Source: an uncultured Porphyromonadaceae bacterium (GTDB taxonomy: Bacteria; Bacteroidota; Bacteroidia; Bacteroidales; Muribaculaceae). Taken from it: a stretch of 8,368 nt of DNA. The stretch covers positions 1 through 8,368 of the forward strand of contig CAJJOO010000045.1 of assembly GCA_905193395.1 (NCBI GenBank), given 5' to 3'. Shown here piece after piece: positions 1 through 7,335 of the stretch. The notes under the pieces were generated by a model that worked only from the letters and a program-made list of their open reading frames with translations, did not search any database and had not been told where the DNA came from. The position numbers and the translations under genes are program-made. Each line of letters begins with the position of its first letter. Position 1 is the first letter of the stretch.

Positions 1-32
1 GCGGCATGATTTTTCCGGAAAAATCATGCCGC
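1..32 (-). terminator. Perfect palindrome, probable terminator of the transporter gene
   Basis: The first 32 bases are a perfect inverted repeat: GCGGCATGATTTTT, a CCGG loop, then AAAAATCATGCCGC, giving a 14-bp stem. It begins 22 bases past the stop codon of the minus-strand transporter gene, the right place for a Rho-independent terminator. The U-tract expected on the minus strand would lie left of base 1 and cannot be seen. On the plus strand the hairpin is followed by only moderately T-rich sequence, so a bidirectional role is possible but unproven. Confidence 0.65.
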
Positions 33-54
33 CGCTGTGTTGTTTGAACGTATG

Positions 55-1716
55 TCAGGCAAAGGCCAGAATCAGCGCCTGGGCCGCGACTACGCGCATG
101 AACATCGTGAGCGGGTAGACCGTCGAATAGGACACGGCCGGCGCGTCGTTGCCGGTGGAATTGTTGGCATAGGCCAGGGCCGGGGGATCGGTGTACGAAC
201 CCGAGAACAGGCCCATGATGGTGAGGAAGTTGATGCGGTCATGGCCGCGGGCAATGAAGCCGACCACCAGCAGGGGAACGACGGTGATGGCGAAGCCCCA
301 GATTACCCACCACATGCCCGTGGTGTTGAACACGGCCGAGGCAAAGTCTTTGCCGGCCGCTATGCCCACAGACGCGAGGAACAGGCAGATGCCCAGTTCG
401 CGGAGCATCATCGAGGCGGACGACGAGGTGTAGGTGATGAGTTTGAACTTATATCCGAAGCGGCTCAGGAGGATGGCCACTACCAGCGGACCACCGGCCA
501 GACCGAGTTTCATGCCGAAGCCAAGGTTAACCGAGCCGAGGACGATACCGAGGATGATTCCCACGAAAATGGTGATGAGGTTGGGCTGGTTGAGGCGTTT
601 CATCGAGTTGCCCAGGCGTGAGGCCAGGCGGTCGATGTCCTCGAGGTTACCCACCACGGTGATGCGGTCGCCCATCTGCAGGTGCAGGTTGGCGGTGGCC
701 AGCAGGTCGACGCCGGCGCGGTTGACGCGGGTGGCGTTCAGTTTGTAACCGTTGTGCAGGCGCAGCGAGCCGAGCGACACGCCATTGTATTTGCTTTGCG
801 TCACCAGGATGCGGCGCGAGAACACCGGTGCAGGGACGGCTTCCCAGTCCATTTCCACGTCGGGTCCGAGGACGGCGTGGAAACGCTCGGCGTCCTGGCT
901 GGAACATACAATCAGCAGGATGTCGCCGGTATGGATTTCGGTGGTGGATTTCGGGATTATGATTTCGTTGTCGCGGGTCATCATACGCGAAACCACGAAA
1001 TTGCATTGAATCACATCGTGGAGCGAGGCCATTGTGCGGCCGTTGACCAGTTGGTTCGTCACTTTCACCGATAGGATGAAAGGCTTCAGTTGCGAGTTCT
1101 CGTGTTCGTCCTCGACGGCCTTGATTTCCTTGTCGGTCTTGATTTTGAACACGCCCTTGATGATGAACATTGCGGCGATGATGCCGATGACGCCCAGCGG
1201 ATAGGCGGCGGCATAGCCCTGGGCCATCACGTTGGCCTGTTCGGTGCCTCCGGTTATCTGGGAAACGGTCTGCTGTGCGGCGGCCAGGCCGGGGGTATTG
1301 GTCACGGCACCGCTCATCACGCCCACCAAGGCATTGATATCATGCACGTTGCCCCAGAAATAGACTCCCAGTACAATAGCCACGTTGAGGATTATCGCCA
1401 GCATTGCCAGCATGTTGAGCCGCACACCTCCCTTCTTGAACGACGAGAAGAAACCGGGACCAACTTGCAGACCTATGGCGAAGATGAACAGAATCAGGCC
1501 AAATTCCCGGACGAATTTCAGGATGTTGCCGTCCACCGTATAGCCGAAATGCCCCAGGAGGATGCCCACGAACAGCACGAAGGTCACGCCGAGCGACACG
1601 CCTGCAATCTTTATCTTGCCGATATAGATGCCGGCCGCTATCACAAACGAGTACAGCACCAGCGTGCTGGCAATCGATGTGCTTCCGGGAGCGAAAAGTT
1701 CAGTTATCCAATCCAT
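55..1716 (-). CDS. YidE/YbjL/AspT-family putative transporter with two RCK_C (TrkA-C) domains
   Basis: A 553-aa inner-membrane protein with the architecture of the aspartate:alanine exchanger / YidE / YbjL family: two homologous membrane halves around a cytoplasmic regulatory core. The N-terminal half (about residues 15-190) has hydrophobic helices and the motifs GLILFIFAIGLQVGPGFF (73-90) and GAVTNTPGLAAAQQ (136-149). The C-terminal half (about 380-553) repeats the pattern with LGICLFLASVGIAAG (441-455), GSYTDPPALAYA (506-517) and YPLTMFMRV (534-542). Between them, residues about 205-285 and 295-370 look like two RCK_C domains, which bind small ligands in related proteins. Length matches E. 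coli YidE (about 550 aa). The ATG at 1716 is preceded by AAGG on the coding strand and begins right before the first membrane segment. AspT exchanges aspartate and alanine, but most relatives have no known substrate, and the sequence does not reveal one here. The gene stands alone, divergent from the GT117 gene. Confidence 0.93.
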   Translation of the reverse strand: MDWITELFAPGSTSIASTLVLYSFVIAAGIYIGKIKIAGVSLGVTFVLFVGILLGHFGYTVDGNILKFVREFGLILFIFAIGLQVGPGFFSSFKKGGVRLNMLAMLAIILNVAIVLGVYFWGNVHDINALVGVMSGAVTNTPGLAAAQQTVSQITGGTEQANVMAQGYAAAYPLGVIGIIAAMFIIKGVFKIKTDKEIKAVEDEHENSQLKPFILSVKVTNQLVNGRTMASLHDVIQCNFVVSRMMTRDNEIIIPKSTTEIHTGDILLIVCSSQDAERFHAVLGPDVEMDWEAVPAPVFSRRILVTQSKYNGVSLGSLRLHNGYKLNATRVNRAGVDLLATANLHLQMGDRITVVGNLEDIDRLASRLGNSMKRLNQPNLITIFVGIILGIVLGSVNLGFGMKLGLAGGPLVVAILLSRFGYKFKLITYTSSSASMMLRELGICLFLASVGIAAGKDFASAVFNTTGMWWVIWGFAITVVPLLVVGFIARGHDRINFLTIMGLFSGSYTDPPALAYANNSTGNDAPAVSYSTVYPLTMFMRVVAAQALILAFA

Positions 1717-1767
1717 TTACCTTATTGATATTAAGCAAATAAAGCGCAAACGCGCCAAACATGGGTG

Positions 1768-1798
1768 CAAAGGTACGAATTTTTCCATCCTTTTACAA
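1768..1798 (-). promoter_or_regulatory. Bacteroidota-type promoter of the transporter gene
   Basis: On the minus strand a TACCTTTG box (1775 down to 1768) matches the Bacteroidota -7 consensus TAnnTTTG. A TTG (1798-1796) lies 20 bases upstream, as expected for the -33 element. The box ends about 50 bases before the transporter start codon, leaving a leader of roughly 45 nt. This is consensus matching only; no start site has been mapped. Confidence 0.6.
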
Positions 1799-1831
1799 TT
1801 ATTCCACTAATTAATGCTTGATGAAATTTCG

Positions 1832-1858
1832 TGCAGTTATTAATATGTGTTAATTGCA
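1832..1858. promoter_or_regulatory. Imperfect dyad, possible operator in the divergent promoter region
   Basis: Two inverted half-sites, TGCAgTTA (1832-1839) and TAAtTGCA (1851-1858), form a 27-bp interrupted dyad centred near 1845. It is about 37 bases upstream of the plus-strand -7 box, which lacks a clear -33 element, so an activator site is conceivable. The half-sites match 7 of 8 positions, and the region is AT-rich, so chance cannot be excluded. I do not recognise a specific regulator. Confidence 0.25.
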
Positions 1859-1881
1859 GGGGCTGTAAGGCCACTTTTTCG

Positions 1882-1889
1882 TACCTTTG
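1882..1889 (+). promoter_or_regulatory. Bacteroidota -7 box for the GT117 / deacetylase / queG operon
   Basis: TACCTTTG matches TAnnTTTG and ends 26 bases before the GT117 start codon, which implies a leader of about 20 nt. No TTTG or TTG is present at the usual 19-20 base spacing; the nearest TTG (1854-1856) is 25 bases away. The -33 side is therefore weak. The 12 bases ending at this box (1878-1889) are identical to the opposing promoter core on the other strand (1779-1768). Confidence 0.55.
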
Positions 1890-1915
1890 TCCTCTGATAT
1901 TCACATCTTCCTACG

Positions 1916-4900
1916 ATGAAAAAGTATAATATTATAAATGATTTACTGGGCTGGCTGTGTTTCGTGGTCGCAGCGGTGACATATCTGCTCACCATAGAGC
2001 CGACGGCCAGTTTCTGGGACTGTCCCGAATTCATTTCACAAGGTGCCAAACTTGAAGTGGGCCACCCGCCGGGCAACCCCATCTTCATGCTTGCTGCCCG
2101 CTTCTTCGTCACCATCTTCGGCGGCGGTATCGCCGGAGCGGCCGTTGCCGTCAACTCCATGTCGGCCCTGCTCAGCGCCGGTACCATTCTGCTGCTGTTC
2201 TGGACCATCACGCACCTGGTGCGCCGCCTCATCGTGGCAGACGATGCCACTTCCGTGTCGCTGTGGCAGATGCTGCTGATTTTCGGCGGCGGAATCTGCG
2301 GTGCCCTGGCCTACACCTGGAGCGACACTTTTTGGTTCTCGGCTGTCGAAGGCGAGGTTTATGCTTTTTCGTCGTTTTGCACGGCGCTGGTGTTCTGGCT
2401 CATCCTCAAATGGGAAAACCGCGCCGACAAGCCACATAGTGACCGCTACCTGATTCTGATTGCCTACGTTATCGGTGTGTCGATTGCAGTCCACCTGCTA
2501 AATCTGCTCTGTATCCCGGCTATCGTGCTGGTGTTCTACTACCGCAAGTTCCGCAACACCAACGCCAAGGGTTCCCTGATTGCCCTGGGCATCTCGTTCG
2601 TGATCGTGGCCCTGATTCTCTACGGCCTCGTTCCCGGATTCGTAAAGGTGGCACAGTGGTTTGAACTGCTCTGTGTCAACACCTTCGGAATGGGCTATAA
2701 CATGGGCGTGCTGATTTACGCCTGTATCCTTGTGGCTGTGTTCATCTGGGCAATCGTCTCGCTGAACCGCCAGGACAATCCTTCGGCCATCCGCTGGAGT
2801 ACCTTCCTGGCCATCGTGCTTTCCGGTATGCCCTTCATCGCCAATGTTTGGATTGGCCTGCTGCTTGTCGCAGCCCTCGCCGCCTACATATTCCTCTTCT
2901 GCAAGATGATTCCCGTGCGCGTGTTTAACGTGGTGGTGCTGAGTGTCTTCCTGATTTTCGTCGGTTATTCGTCGTACGCTCTGCTGCTGATTCGCTCGCA
3001 CGCCAACACCCCGATGAACCAGAACGCCCCGGACAATGTCTTCGCGCTCGGCTCCTATCTCAACCGCGAGCAGTATGGCGAACGTCCTCTGTTCTACGGC
3101 GCCGAGTTTGCCGAGCAACTCGACGTGCAGAACCTCGGCACAGAAGACGACCCCATCTATGTGGTACCCGTCGACATGTACGGTCGTCCGGCCACCCGAA
3201 TTCTCGACGGCGTGCTGCGCGACGAGACCGGCAACCCCTATTCCGACCCTTCCACCGATTATAACAAGGTGGTGAAGAAGTCGCCTTCCGAACCCGACCG
3301 CTACGTGGAATCCGCCGGCAATCCCAACTACGGCGAGATTCCCGGTCTGAAGATGGTGCTTCCGCGAATGTACAGCACACAGCCCGGCCACGTGCAGGGC
3401 TACAAGGGCTGGGCACAATATAATATCGAAGACCTCGACAATATTCCCGCCGAAGTGACCCGCACCTGGGCTGAGCAGGGTTACGCGCCCCTCAGCCAGA
3501 TTGCTCCCTTCCTACACTCGCAGCAGCGTGTGGCAACCTTCATCGCCCGCAACGGCAAGGAAATCGACTATGCCTCGGTGTGGAAACCGAGCTTCGCCGA
3601 CAATCTCCGCTTCTTCTTCAACTACCAGTTCGCCCATATGTACTGGCGCTATTTCATGTGGAACTTCGCCGGCCGCCAGAACGACCTGGCCGGCAACGGA
3701 CAGCCACACCTTGGCAACTGGATTTCCGGCATACCCTTCATCGACAACGCCCGCCTCGGCGACCAGTCGCTGCTGCCCGACGAGTACGGAAAGGGCAACA
3801 AGGGCCACAACGTGTTCTACATGCTGCCGCTGCTTCTGGGCATAATCGGCCTCCTGTGGCAGGCTCTCTATGTGAAGCCCGGCGCCCCGCAGCGCGGCAT
3901 CGAACAGTTCTGGGTTGTCTGCTTCCTGTTCCTGATGACCGGCATAGCGATTGTGCTGTATCTGAACCAGACGCCCGACCAGCCGCGTGAACGCGATTAT
4001 GCTTTCGCCGGTTCGTTCTATGCCTTCGCTATCTGGATCGGTATCGGCGTTCCTGCCATCGGCATGATGCTGCGCCGCCTGCTCTCGCGCAAGAGCAAGG
4101 ACAGCGGCAGCGACATGAAGGGCGTCCCTGCCATCGTCTCGTCCGCAGTGGCCATTGTCGTGGCCCTGGCAGTGCCCTTGCAGATGGTGTCGCAGACCTG
4201 GGACGACCACGACCGCAGCGGCCGCTACACCGCGCGCGACTTCGGTATGAACTACCTGTCGTCAGTCGAAGAAAACGCAATCCTTTTCTGCAACGGCGAC
4301 AACGACACCTTCCCCCTGTGGTACGCCCAGGAGGTCGAAGGCTTCCGCACCGATGTGCGCGTGGTGAACCTTTCCTACCTCACCACCGACTGGTATGCCA
4401 ACCAGCAGCGCATCCCGTCCTACGACGGTAAGCCCGTTCCATCGCTGGCCAAGCCTTCCGACTATGCCTACAACCGGATGGCTTACAGTTTCGTCTATCC
4501 CGTCACCGACAGTGTCGTGAACATTACAGACGCCCTGGCCGAACTCTACGCGAGTCCCGACCGCTACAAGCAGGCCGTCATGACCTTGCCCAATGTGGTG
4601 TTCCCGATAGATTCCGCCGCCATGGCCCGCCGTTTCCACCTCGATCCGAACAATCCGGCCGATTCGGCATTCGCCATACCTTATCTGACCTCGCCGCGCA
4701 CCAACATCGAGAGCGCGCTGCGCGAGACAGGCCGCGGCGGCCTCACGCTGAGCAATGTCCTTTCGCTCGATTATATCGCGCAGTCGCTTGCCGACACGTG
4801 CTCCCGTCCGGTCTATTTCGCCGCTACGGTTCCGCCGTCCTTCTATATGGGCCTGGCACCTTATATCAAGTCGACCGGTATGGCCTCGATGGTGACTCCT

Positions 4901-5752
4901 TTCGCCGGCGCACAGGTGTCGCCGATGGTCGACAAGGCCTACGAGAACATTATGGGACGTTTCCGCTGGGGCGGTCTCGACATCGACGATCCCGCGTCGC
5001 TGTATCTCGACGAGACGGTGCGCCGCATGGTTTCGTCCACGCGCCTGTCGATATATGCCGTGGTCCGCGACCTCATCAATTCCGGCAACATGCCCGCCTC
5101 GGCCTGGGCCGTTAAGAACGCCAGTGAAAAGGGTCTCAAGGTACCAGCCGACCGCTACGACATGGCCCGCAACCTGCTCGACCTGATGGATGCCAAACTT
5201 CCTGCCGCAGCCGCTCCGATCGACGGCCAACTGGCAATCTATCTCGCACAGGCCTACTATGACCTCTATGTGGCCCGTCACAATCCCGCCGACCTCGACA
5301 AGGCTGAGAAACTGATCAACGACAATCTGCCGCGCTACGCCCAGTTCGTTCGCTATGCCGACTCGCTGACGCCCTTCCAGCAGAGCATCCTCGGCTATGA
5401 CCTCGACAATGCCGAATATCTGGCCTCGGCCATCGGCATGCTGAACCGCATCCGCATGCTGCGCACCCTCGAGAAAAAGCCCGGTTCGGAGGAAATCCTG
5501 GCCCGCTGGGCCGCTCGTGCCCCCTACGACTCGCATCCCCGCGTCGACGAACTTATCTACATGCACGCCGTGCCGCTGGCCGACCTCCGTGAGTCGCTCG
5601 ACAGTTACAACGGCATCGAACGCAGCATCATCGAGGCCGCTATTCGCACCCTCGAGGCACACGAAGCCGCTGGTATCAATCCCATGGATGTGACAAACGA
5701 AGTGCTCGGGAAATACAACATCGCCCTGCCCGCCTGGCAGAACCAGTTGTAA
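1916..5752 (+). CDS. DUF2723 / GT117-family membrane protein, probable protein O-mannosyltransferase homologue
   Basis: A 1278-aa multi-pass membrane protein of the DUF2723 family. The family's human member TMEM260 is a protein O-mannosyltransferase (CAZy GT117), so this is probably a GT-C enzyme using a lipid-linked sugar outside the inner membrane. After the first membrane helix (about 11-27) come FWDCPEF (33-39) and LEVGHPPGNP (46-55), the family signature; D35 and E38 fit the acidic residues of the first GT-C periplasmic loop. About ten further helices run to residue 359. A soluble segment (about 360-560) follows, then four helices between about 634 and 757 with NQTPDQPRERDYAF (684-697). 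The C-terminal part (about 760-1278) is soluble, opens with NGDNDTFPLWYAQ (793-805) and ends in a helix-rich stretch that could be TPR-like. The ATG at 1916 has no Shine-Dalgarno, usual for Bacteroidota. It is first in a probable three-gene operon. Family membership is secure; acceptor and sugar are unknown. Confidence 0.9.
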   Translation: MKKYNIINDLLGWLCFVVAAVTYLLTIEPTASFWDCPEFISQGAKLEVGHPPGNPIFMLAARFFVTIFGGGIAGAAVAVNSMSALLSAGTILLLFWTITHLVRRLIVADDATSVSLWQMLLIFGGGICGALAYTWSDTFWFSAVEGEVYAFSSFCTALVFWLILKWENRADKPHSDRYLILIAYVIGVSIAVHLLNLLCIPAIVLVFYYRKFRNTNAKGSLIALGISFVIVALILYGLVPGFVKVAQWFELLCVNTFGMGYNMGVLIYACILVAVFIWAIVSLNRQDNPSAIRWSTFLAIVLSGMPFIANVWIGLLLVAALAAYIFLFCKMIPVRVFNVVVLSVFLIFVGYSSYALLLIRSHANTPMNQNAPDNVFALGSYLNREQYGERPLFYGAEFAEQLDVQNLGTEDDPIYVVPVDMYGRPATRILDGVLRDETGNPYSDPSTDYNKVVKKSPSEPDRYVESAGNPNYGEIPGLKMVLPRMYSTQPGHVQGYKGWAQYNIEDLDNIPAEVTRTWAEQGYAPLSQIAPFLHSQQRVATFIARNGKEIDYASVWKPSFADNLRFFFNYQFAHMYWRYFMWNFAGRQNDLAGNGQPHLGNWISGIPFIDNARLGDQSLLPDEYGKGNKGHNVFYMLPLLLGIIGLLWQALYVKPGAPQRGIEQFWVVCFLFLMTGIAIVLYLNQTPDQPRERDYAFAGSFYAFAIWIGIGVPAIGMMLRRLLSRKSKDSGSDMKGVPAIVSSAVAIVVALAVPLQMVSQTWDDHDRSGRYTARDFGMNYLSSVEENAILFCNGDNDTFPLWYAQEVEGFRTDVRVVNLSYLTTDWYANQQRIPSYDGKPVPSLAKPSDYAYNRMAYSFVYPVTDSVVNITDALAELYASPDRYKQAVMTLPNVVFPIDSAAMARRFHLDPNNPADSAFAIPYLTSPRTNIESALRETGRGGLTLSNVLSLDYIAQSLADTCSRPVYFAATVPPSFYMGLAPYIKSTGMASMVTPFAGAQVSPMVDKAYENIMGRFRWGGLDIDDPASLYLDETVRRMVSSTRLSIYAVVRDLINSGNMPASAWAVKNASEKGLKVPADRYDMARNLLDLMDAKLPAAAAPIDGQLAIYLAQAYYDLYVARHNPADLDKAEKLINDNLPRYAQFVRYADSLTPFQQSILGYDLDNAEYLASAIGMLNRIRMLRTLEKKPGSEEILARWAARAPYDSHPRVDELIYMHAVPLADLRESLDSYNGIERSIIEAAIRTLEAHEAAGINPMDVTNEVLGKYNIALPAWQNQL

Positions 5753-5784
5753 GCCCCGTTAATCCCGTCAGTCTCCGTCCTGAT

Positions 5785-6405
5785 ATGTTTATCGAACGTC
5801 CGCCACTGCTGTATCGCCTCCTTTTCCCGGAGGCGATATGGCGTCTCAGCCGCCGTCACCGTCGGGTGGTGTACCTGACTTTCGACGACGGCCCGATTCC
5901 CGAGGAAACGCCCTGGGTCCTCGACCTGCTGGACCGCTACGGCATAAAGGCCACTTTCTTCATGGTGGGCGACAATGTGCGCCGTCATCCCGAACTGCTG
6001 GAGGAGGTACGCCGGCGCGGCCACAGCATCGGCAACCACTCCATGCACCATCTCCAGGGTATGAAGACCACCAGCCGCCGCTATATGCGCGACATCACCG
6101 AGGCGGCCTCGCTCATCGATTCGACCCTCTTCCGGCCTCCCCACGGCATAATGCGCTGGAAACAGGCCCGCCAGCTCAAGGCCCATTATAATATAATAAT
6201 GTATGACCTTGTGAGCCGCGACTATTCAAAGAAACTCACGCCCGAGCGTGTGTTTGAAAATGTGCGCCGCTATGCCCGTAACGGGTCCATAATTGTATTT
6301 CACGACTCTGTCAAGGCTTCCCGCAACATGCGCGCGGCGTTGCCGCGGGCAATCGAATGGCTCATTTCTCAAGGTTATGAATTCGAGCCTATCCCCATGT
6401 CGTGA
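5785..6405 (+). CDS. Polysaccharide deacetylase family protein (NodB domain, CE4-like)
   Basis: A 206-aa protein that is essentially one NodB domain, the fold that removes N- or O-acetyl groups from sugars using a metal ion. All the classic motifs are visible: TFDDGP (32-37) with catalytic base D34 and metal ligand D35; HSMHH (85-89) with ligands H85 and H89; RPPHG (117-121); DLVSRDY (141-147), corresponding to the DxxSxDW-type motif; and VFHDS (171-175) with H173. It should therefore be catalytically competent. There is no signal peptide; the N-terminus (PPLLYRLLFPEAIWR, 6-20) looks like a short amphipathic segment, so a cytoplasmic or membrane-surface location is more likely than secretion. 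It starts 32 bases after the GT117 stop with no ribosome binding site, and its 3' end overlaps queG by 29 bases. A substrate made or used by the GT117 step is an inference from position only. Confidence 0.92.
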   Translation: MFIERPPLLYRLLFPEAIWRLSRRHRRVVYLTFDDGPIPEETPWVLDLLDRYGIKATFFMVGDNVRRHPELLEEVRRRGHSIGNHSMHHLQGMKTTSRRYMRDITEAASLIDSTLFRPPHGIMRWKQARQLKAHYNIIMYDLVSRDYSKKLTPERVFENVRRYARNGSIIVFHDSVKASRNMRAALPRAIEWLISQGYEFEPIPMS

Positions 6406-7282
6406 GACTCTGCGCGGTATCTGCCGCGGATGTGGCGCCGTGGCAGTGGGGTTTGCACGCGCCGAGGCGGTTGCGCCCGACCATGCCGCGGCTTTCCGCA
6501 GCATGATTGCCGACGGCCGTCACGGCACCATGGCCTATCTGGAACGCAACGTGGATATGCGCCTCGATCCGCGTCTGCTGCTCGAGGGCGCCGCGACGGT
6601 GGTGTCAATGGCTTTTCCTTACGATGTCTCGGCACGCCATCCCCTCATTGCCTCCTATGCCCTCGGTCTTGACTATCACCGCGTGCTGCCCGCACGCCTT
6701 GTCCCTGCGGTGGAGTACCTGAATTCTTTCGGGGGCGTAGCGCGCGTCTGTGTAGACTCGGCCCCCGTGCTCGAACGCTATTGGGCCGTTCGTTCCGGTG
6801 TAGGATACATCGCGCGCAACCACATGCTCTGCGTTCCCGGCATGGGAACCGGAGTGTTCCTGGCCGAAATCATCACTTCCGCGGAATTTGAGGCCGACAG
6901 CCCCTGTGAGACTTCCTGCGAGGGCTGCGACCGTTGCATGGAAGTTTGCCCGCATGGCGCCTTGCGTCCCGACGCGGCCTTCGATGCCCGGCGCTGCGTG
7001 TCCTATCTCACTACGGAATACCGTGGCGATACCTTCCCCGAGGGACTAGATACGGCCGGAATGGTCTGTGGCTGCGACAGATGTACCCGCGTGTGTCCCG
7101 TGGCTTCCGTTGCAGATTCTCCATGTCCCCTTGACGAGTTCCGCCCTCTGCGGCCGATTCTTGGGCTGTCGCGCGAGGACCTATCGGTGATTACCCGCGG
7201 ACAATTCAGAAATCTGTTCGAAAACACTGCCATTTCGAGGCTGAATCCCCGGCAAATAAAAAGAAATTCCATTTTAACATAA
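6377..7282 (+). CDS. queG: Epoxyqueuosine reductase QueG, short form
   Basis: A 301-aa cobalamin-dependent iron-sulfur enzyme that reduces epoxyqueuosine to queuosine in the wobble position of tRNAs with GUN anticodons. VDSAPVLERYWAVRSGVGYIARN (126-148 region) carries the catalytic aspartate D127 and the cobalamin-binding neighbourhood. Two ferredoxin-type clusters follow: C181-x2-C184-x2-C187-x3-CP, and C233-x2-C236-x3-C240P after the family motif RRCVSYLTTEYRG (205-217). E. coli and B. subtilis QueG are near 380 aa; this one stops soon after the second cluster and lacks the C-terminal HEAT-like region. I chose the ATG at 6377, not the in-frame ATG at 6293, because it gives the usual N-terminal helix leading into GAVAVGFARAE and avoids a 113-base overlap. 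AAGG (6371-6374) lies just before it, perhaps too close to be a good binding site. The 29-base overlap with the deacetylase gene suggests translational coupling. Confidence 0.93.
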   Translation: MNSSLSPCRETLRGICRGCGAVAVGFARAEAVAPDHAAAFRSMIADGRHGTMAYLERNVDMRLDPRLLLEGAATVVSMAFPYDVSARHPLIASYALGLDYHRVLPARLVPAVEYLNSFGGVARVCVDSAPVLERYWAVRSGVGYIARNHMLCVPGMGTGVFLAEIITSAEFEADSPCETSCEGCDRCMEVCPHGALRPDAAFDARRCVSYLTTEYRGDTFPEGLDTAGMVCGCDRCTRVCPVASVADSPCPLDEFRPLRPILGLSREDLSVITRGQFRNLFENTAISRLNPRQIKRNSILT

Positions 7283-7288
7283 TTTAAC

Positions 7289-7297
7289 GGGGGGGGG
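7289..7297 (+). repeat. Run of nine G
   Basis: An uninterrupted G9 tract starts six bases after the queG stop codon. Such runs are prone to slippage during replication and to sequencing error. It is outside any coding frame here, and lies about 25 bases upstream of the promoter-like box at 7323. Confidence 0.9.
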
Positions 7298-7322
7298 CGA
7301 ATCTTTATTCACCAATTATTTT

Positions 7323-7330
7323 TAACTTTG
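7323..7330 (+). promoter_or_regulatory. Orphan -7 box with no gene downstream
   Basis: TAACTTTG matches the Bacteroidota -7 consensus TAnnTTTG within an AT-rich stretch. The -33 side is poor: the closest T-rich candidate (TTTA, 7304-7307) is spaced only 15 bases away. No plus-strand gene follows; the next gene is on the opposite strand. Its only downstream partner is the terminator at 7381-7420. Confidence 0.4.
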
Positions 7331-7335
7331 CGTAG

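Noticed and set aside
1090..1728. Plus-strand open frames inside the transporter gene (also 37-621 and 682-1074)
   Set aside because: Low-complexity His/Gly/Glu-rich translations lying wholly opposite a well-supported transporter gene.
2498..3418. A 306-codon open frame antisense to GT117 (and a similar one at 3512-4210)
   Set aside because: Same composition artefact; no membrane segments, motifs or upstream promoter-like boxes, and full overlap with a convincing gene.
4262..5662. A 466-codon open frame antisense to the 3' part of the GT117 gene
   Set aside because: High GC with GC-rich third positions removes stops from antisense frames. The product is rich in Gly, His, Arg and Val with no recognisable domain, and the plus-strand gene clearly belongs to a known family over the same bases.
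6293..6376. Longer queG beginning at the ATG at 6293
   Set aside because: It would add 28 residues rich in Arg and Cys with no family resemblance and overlap the deacetylase by 113 bases, across its VFHDS motif. The ATG at 6377 fits the family N-terminus.
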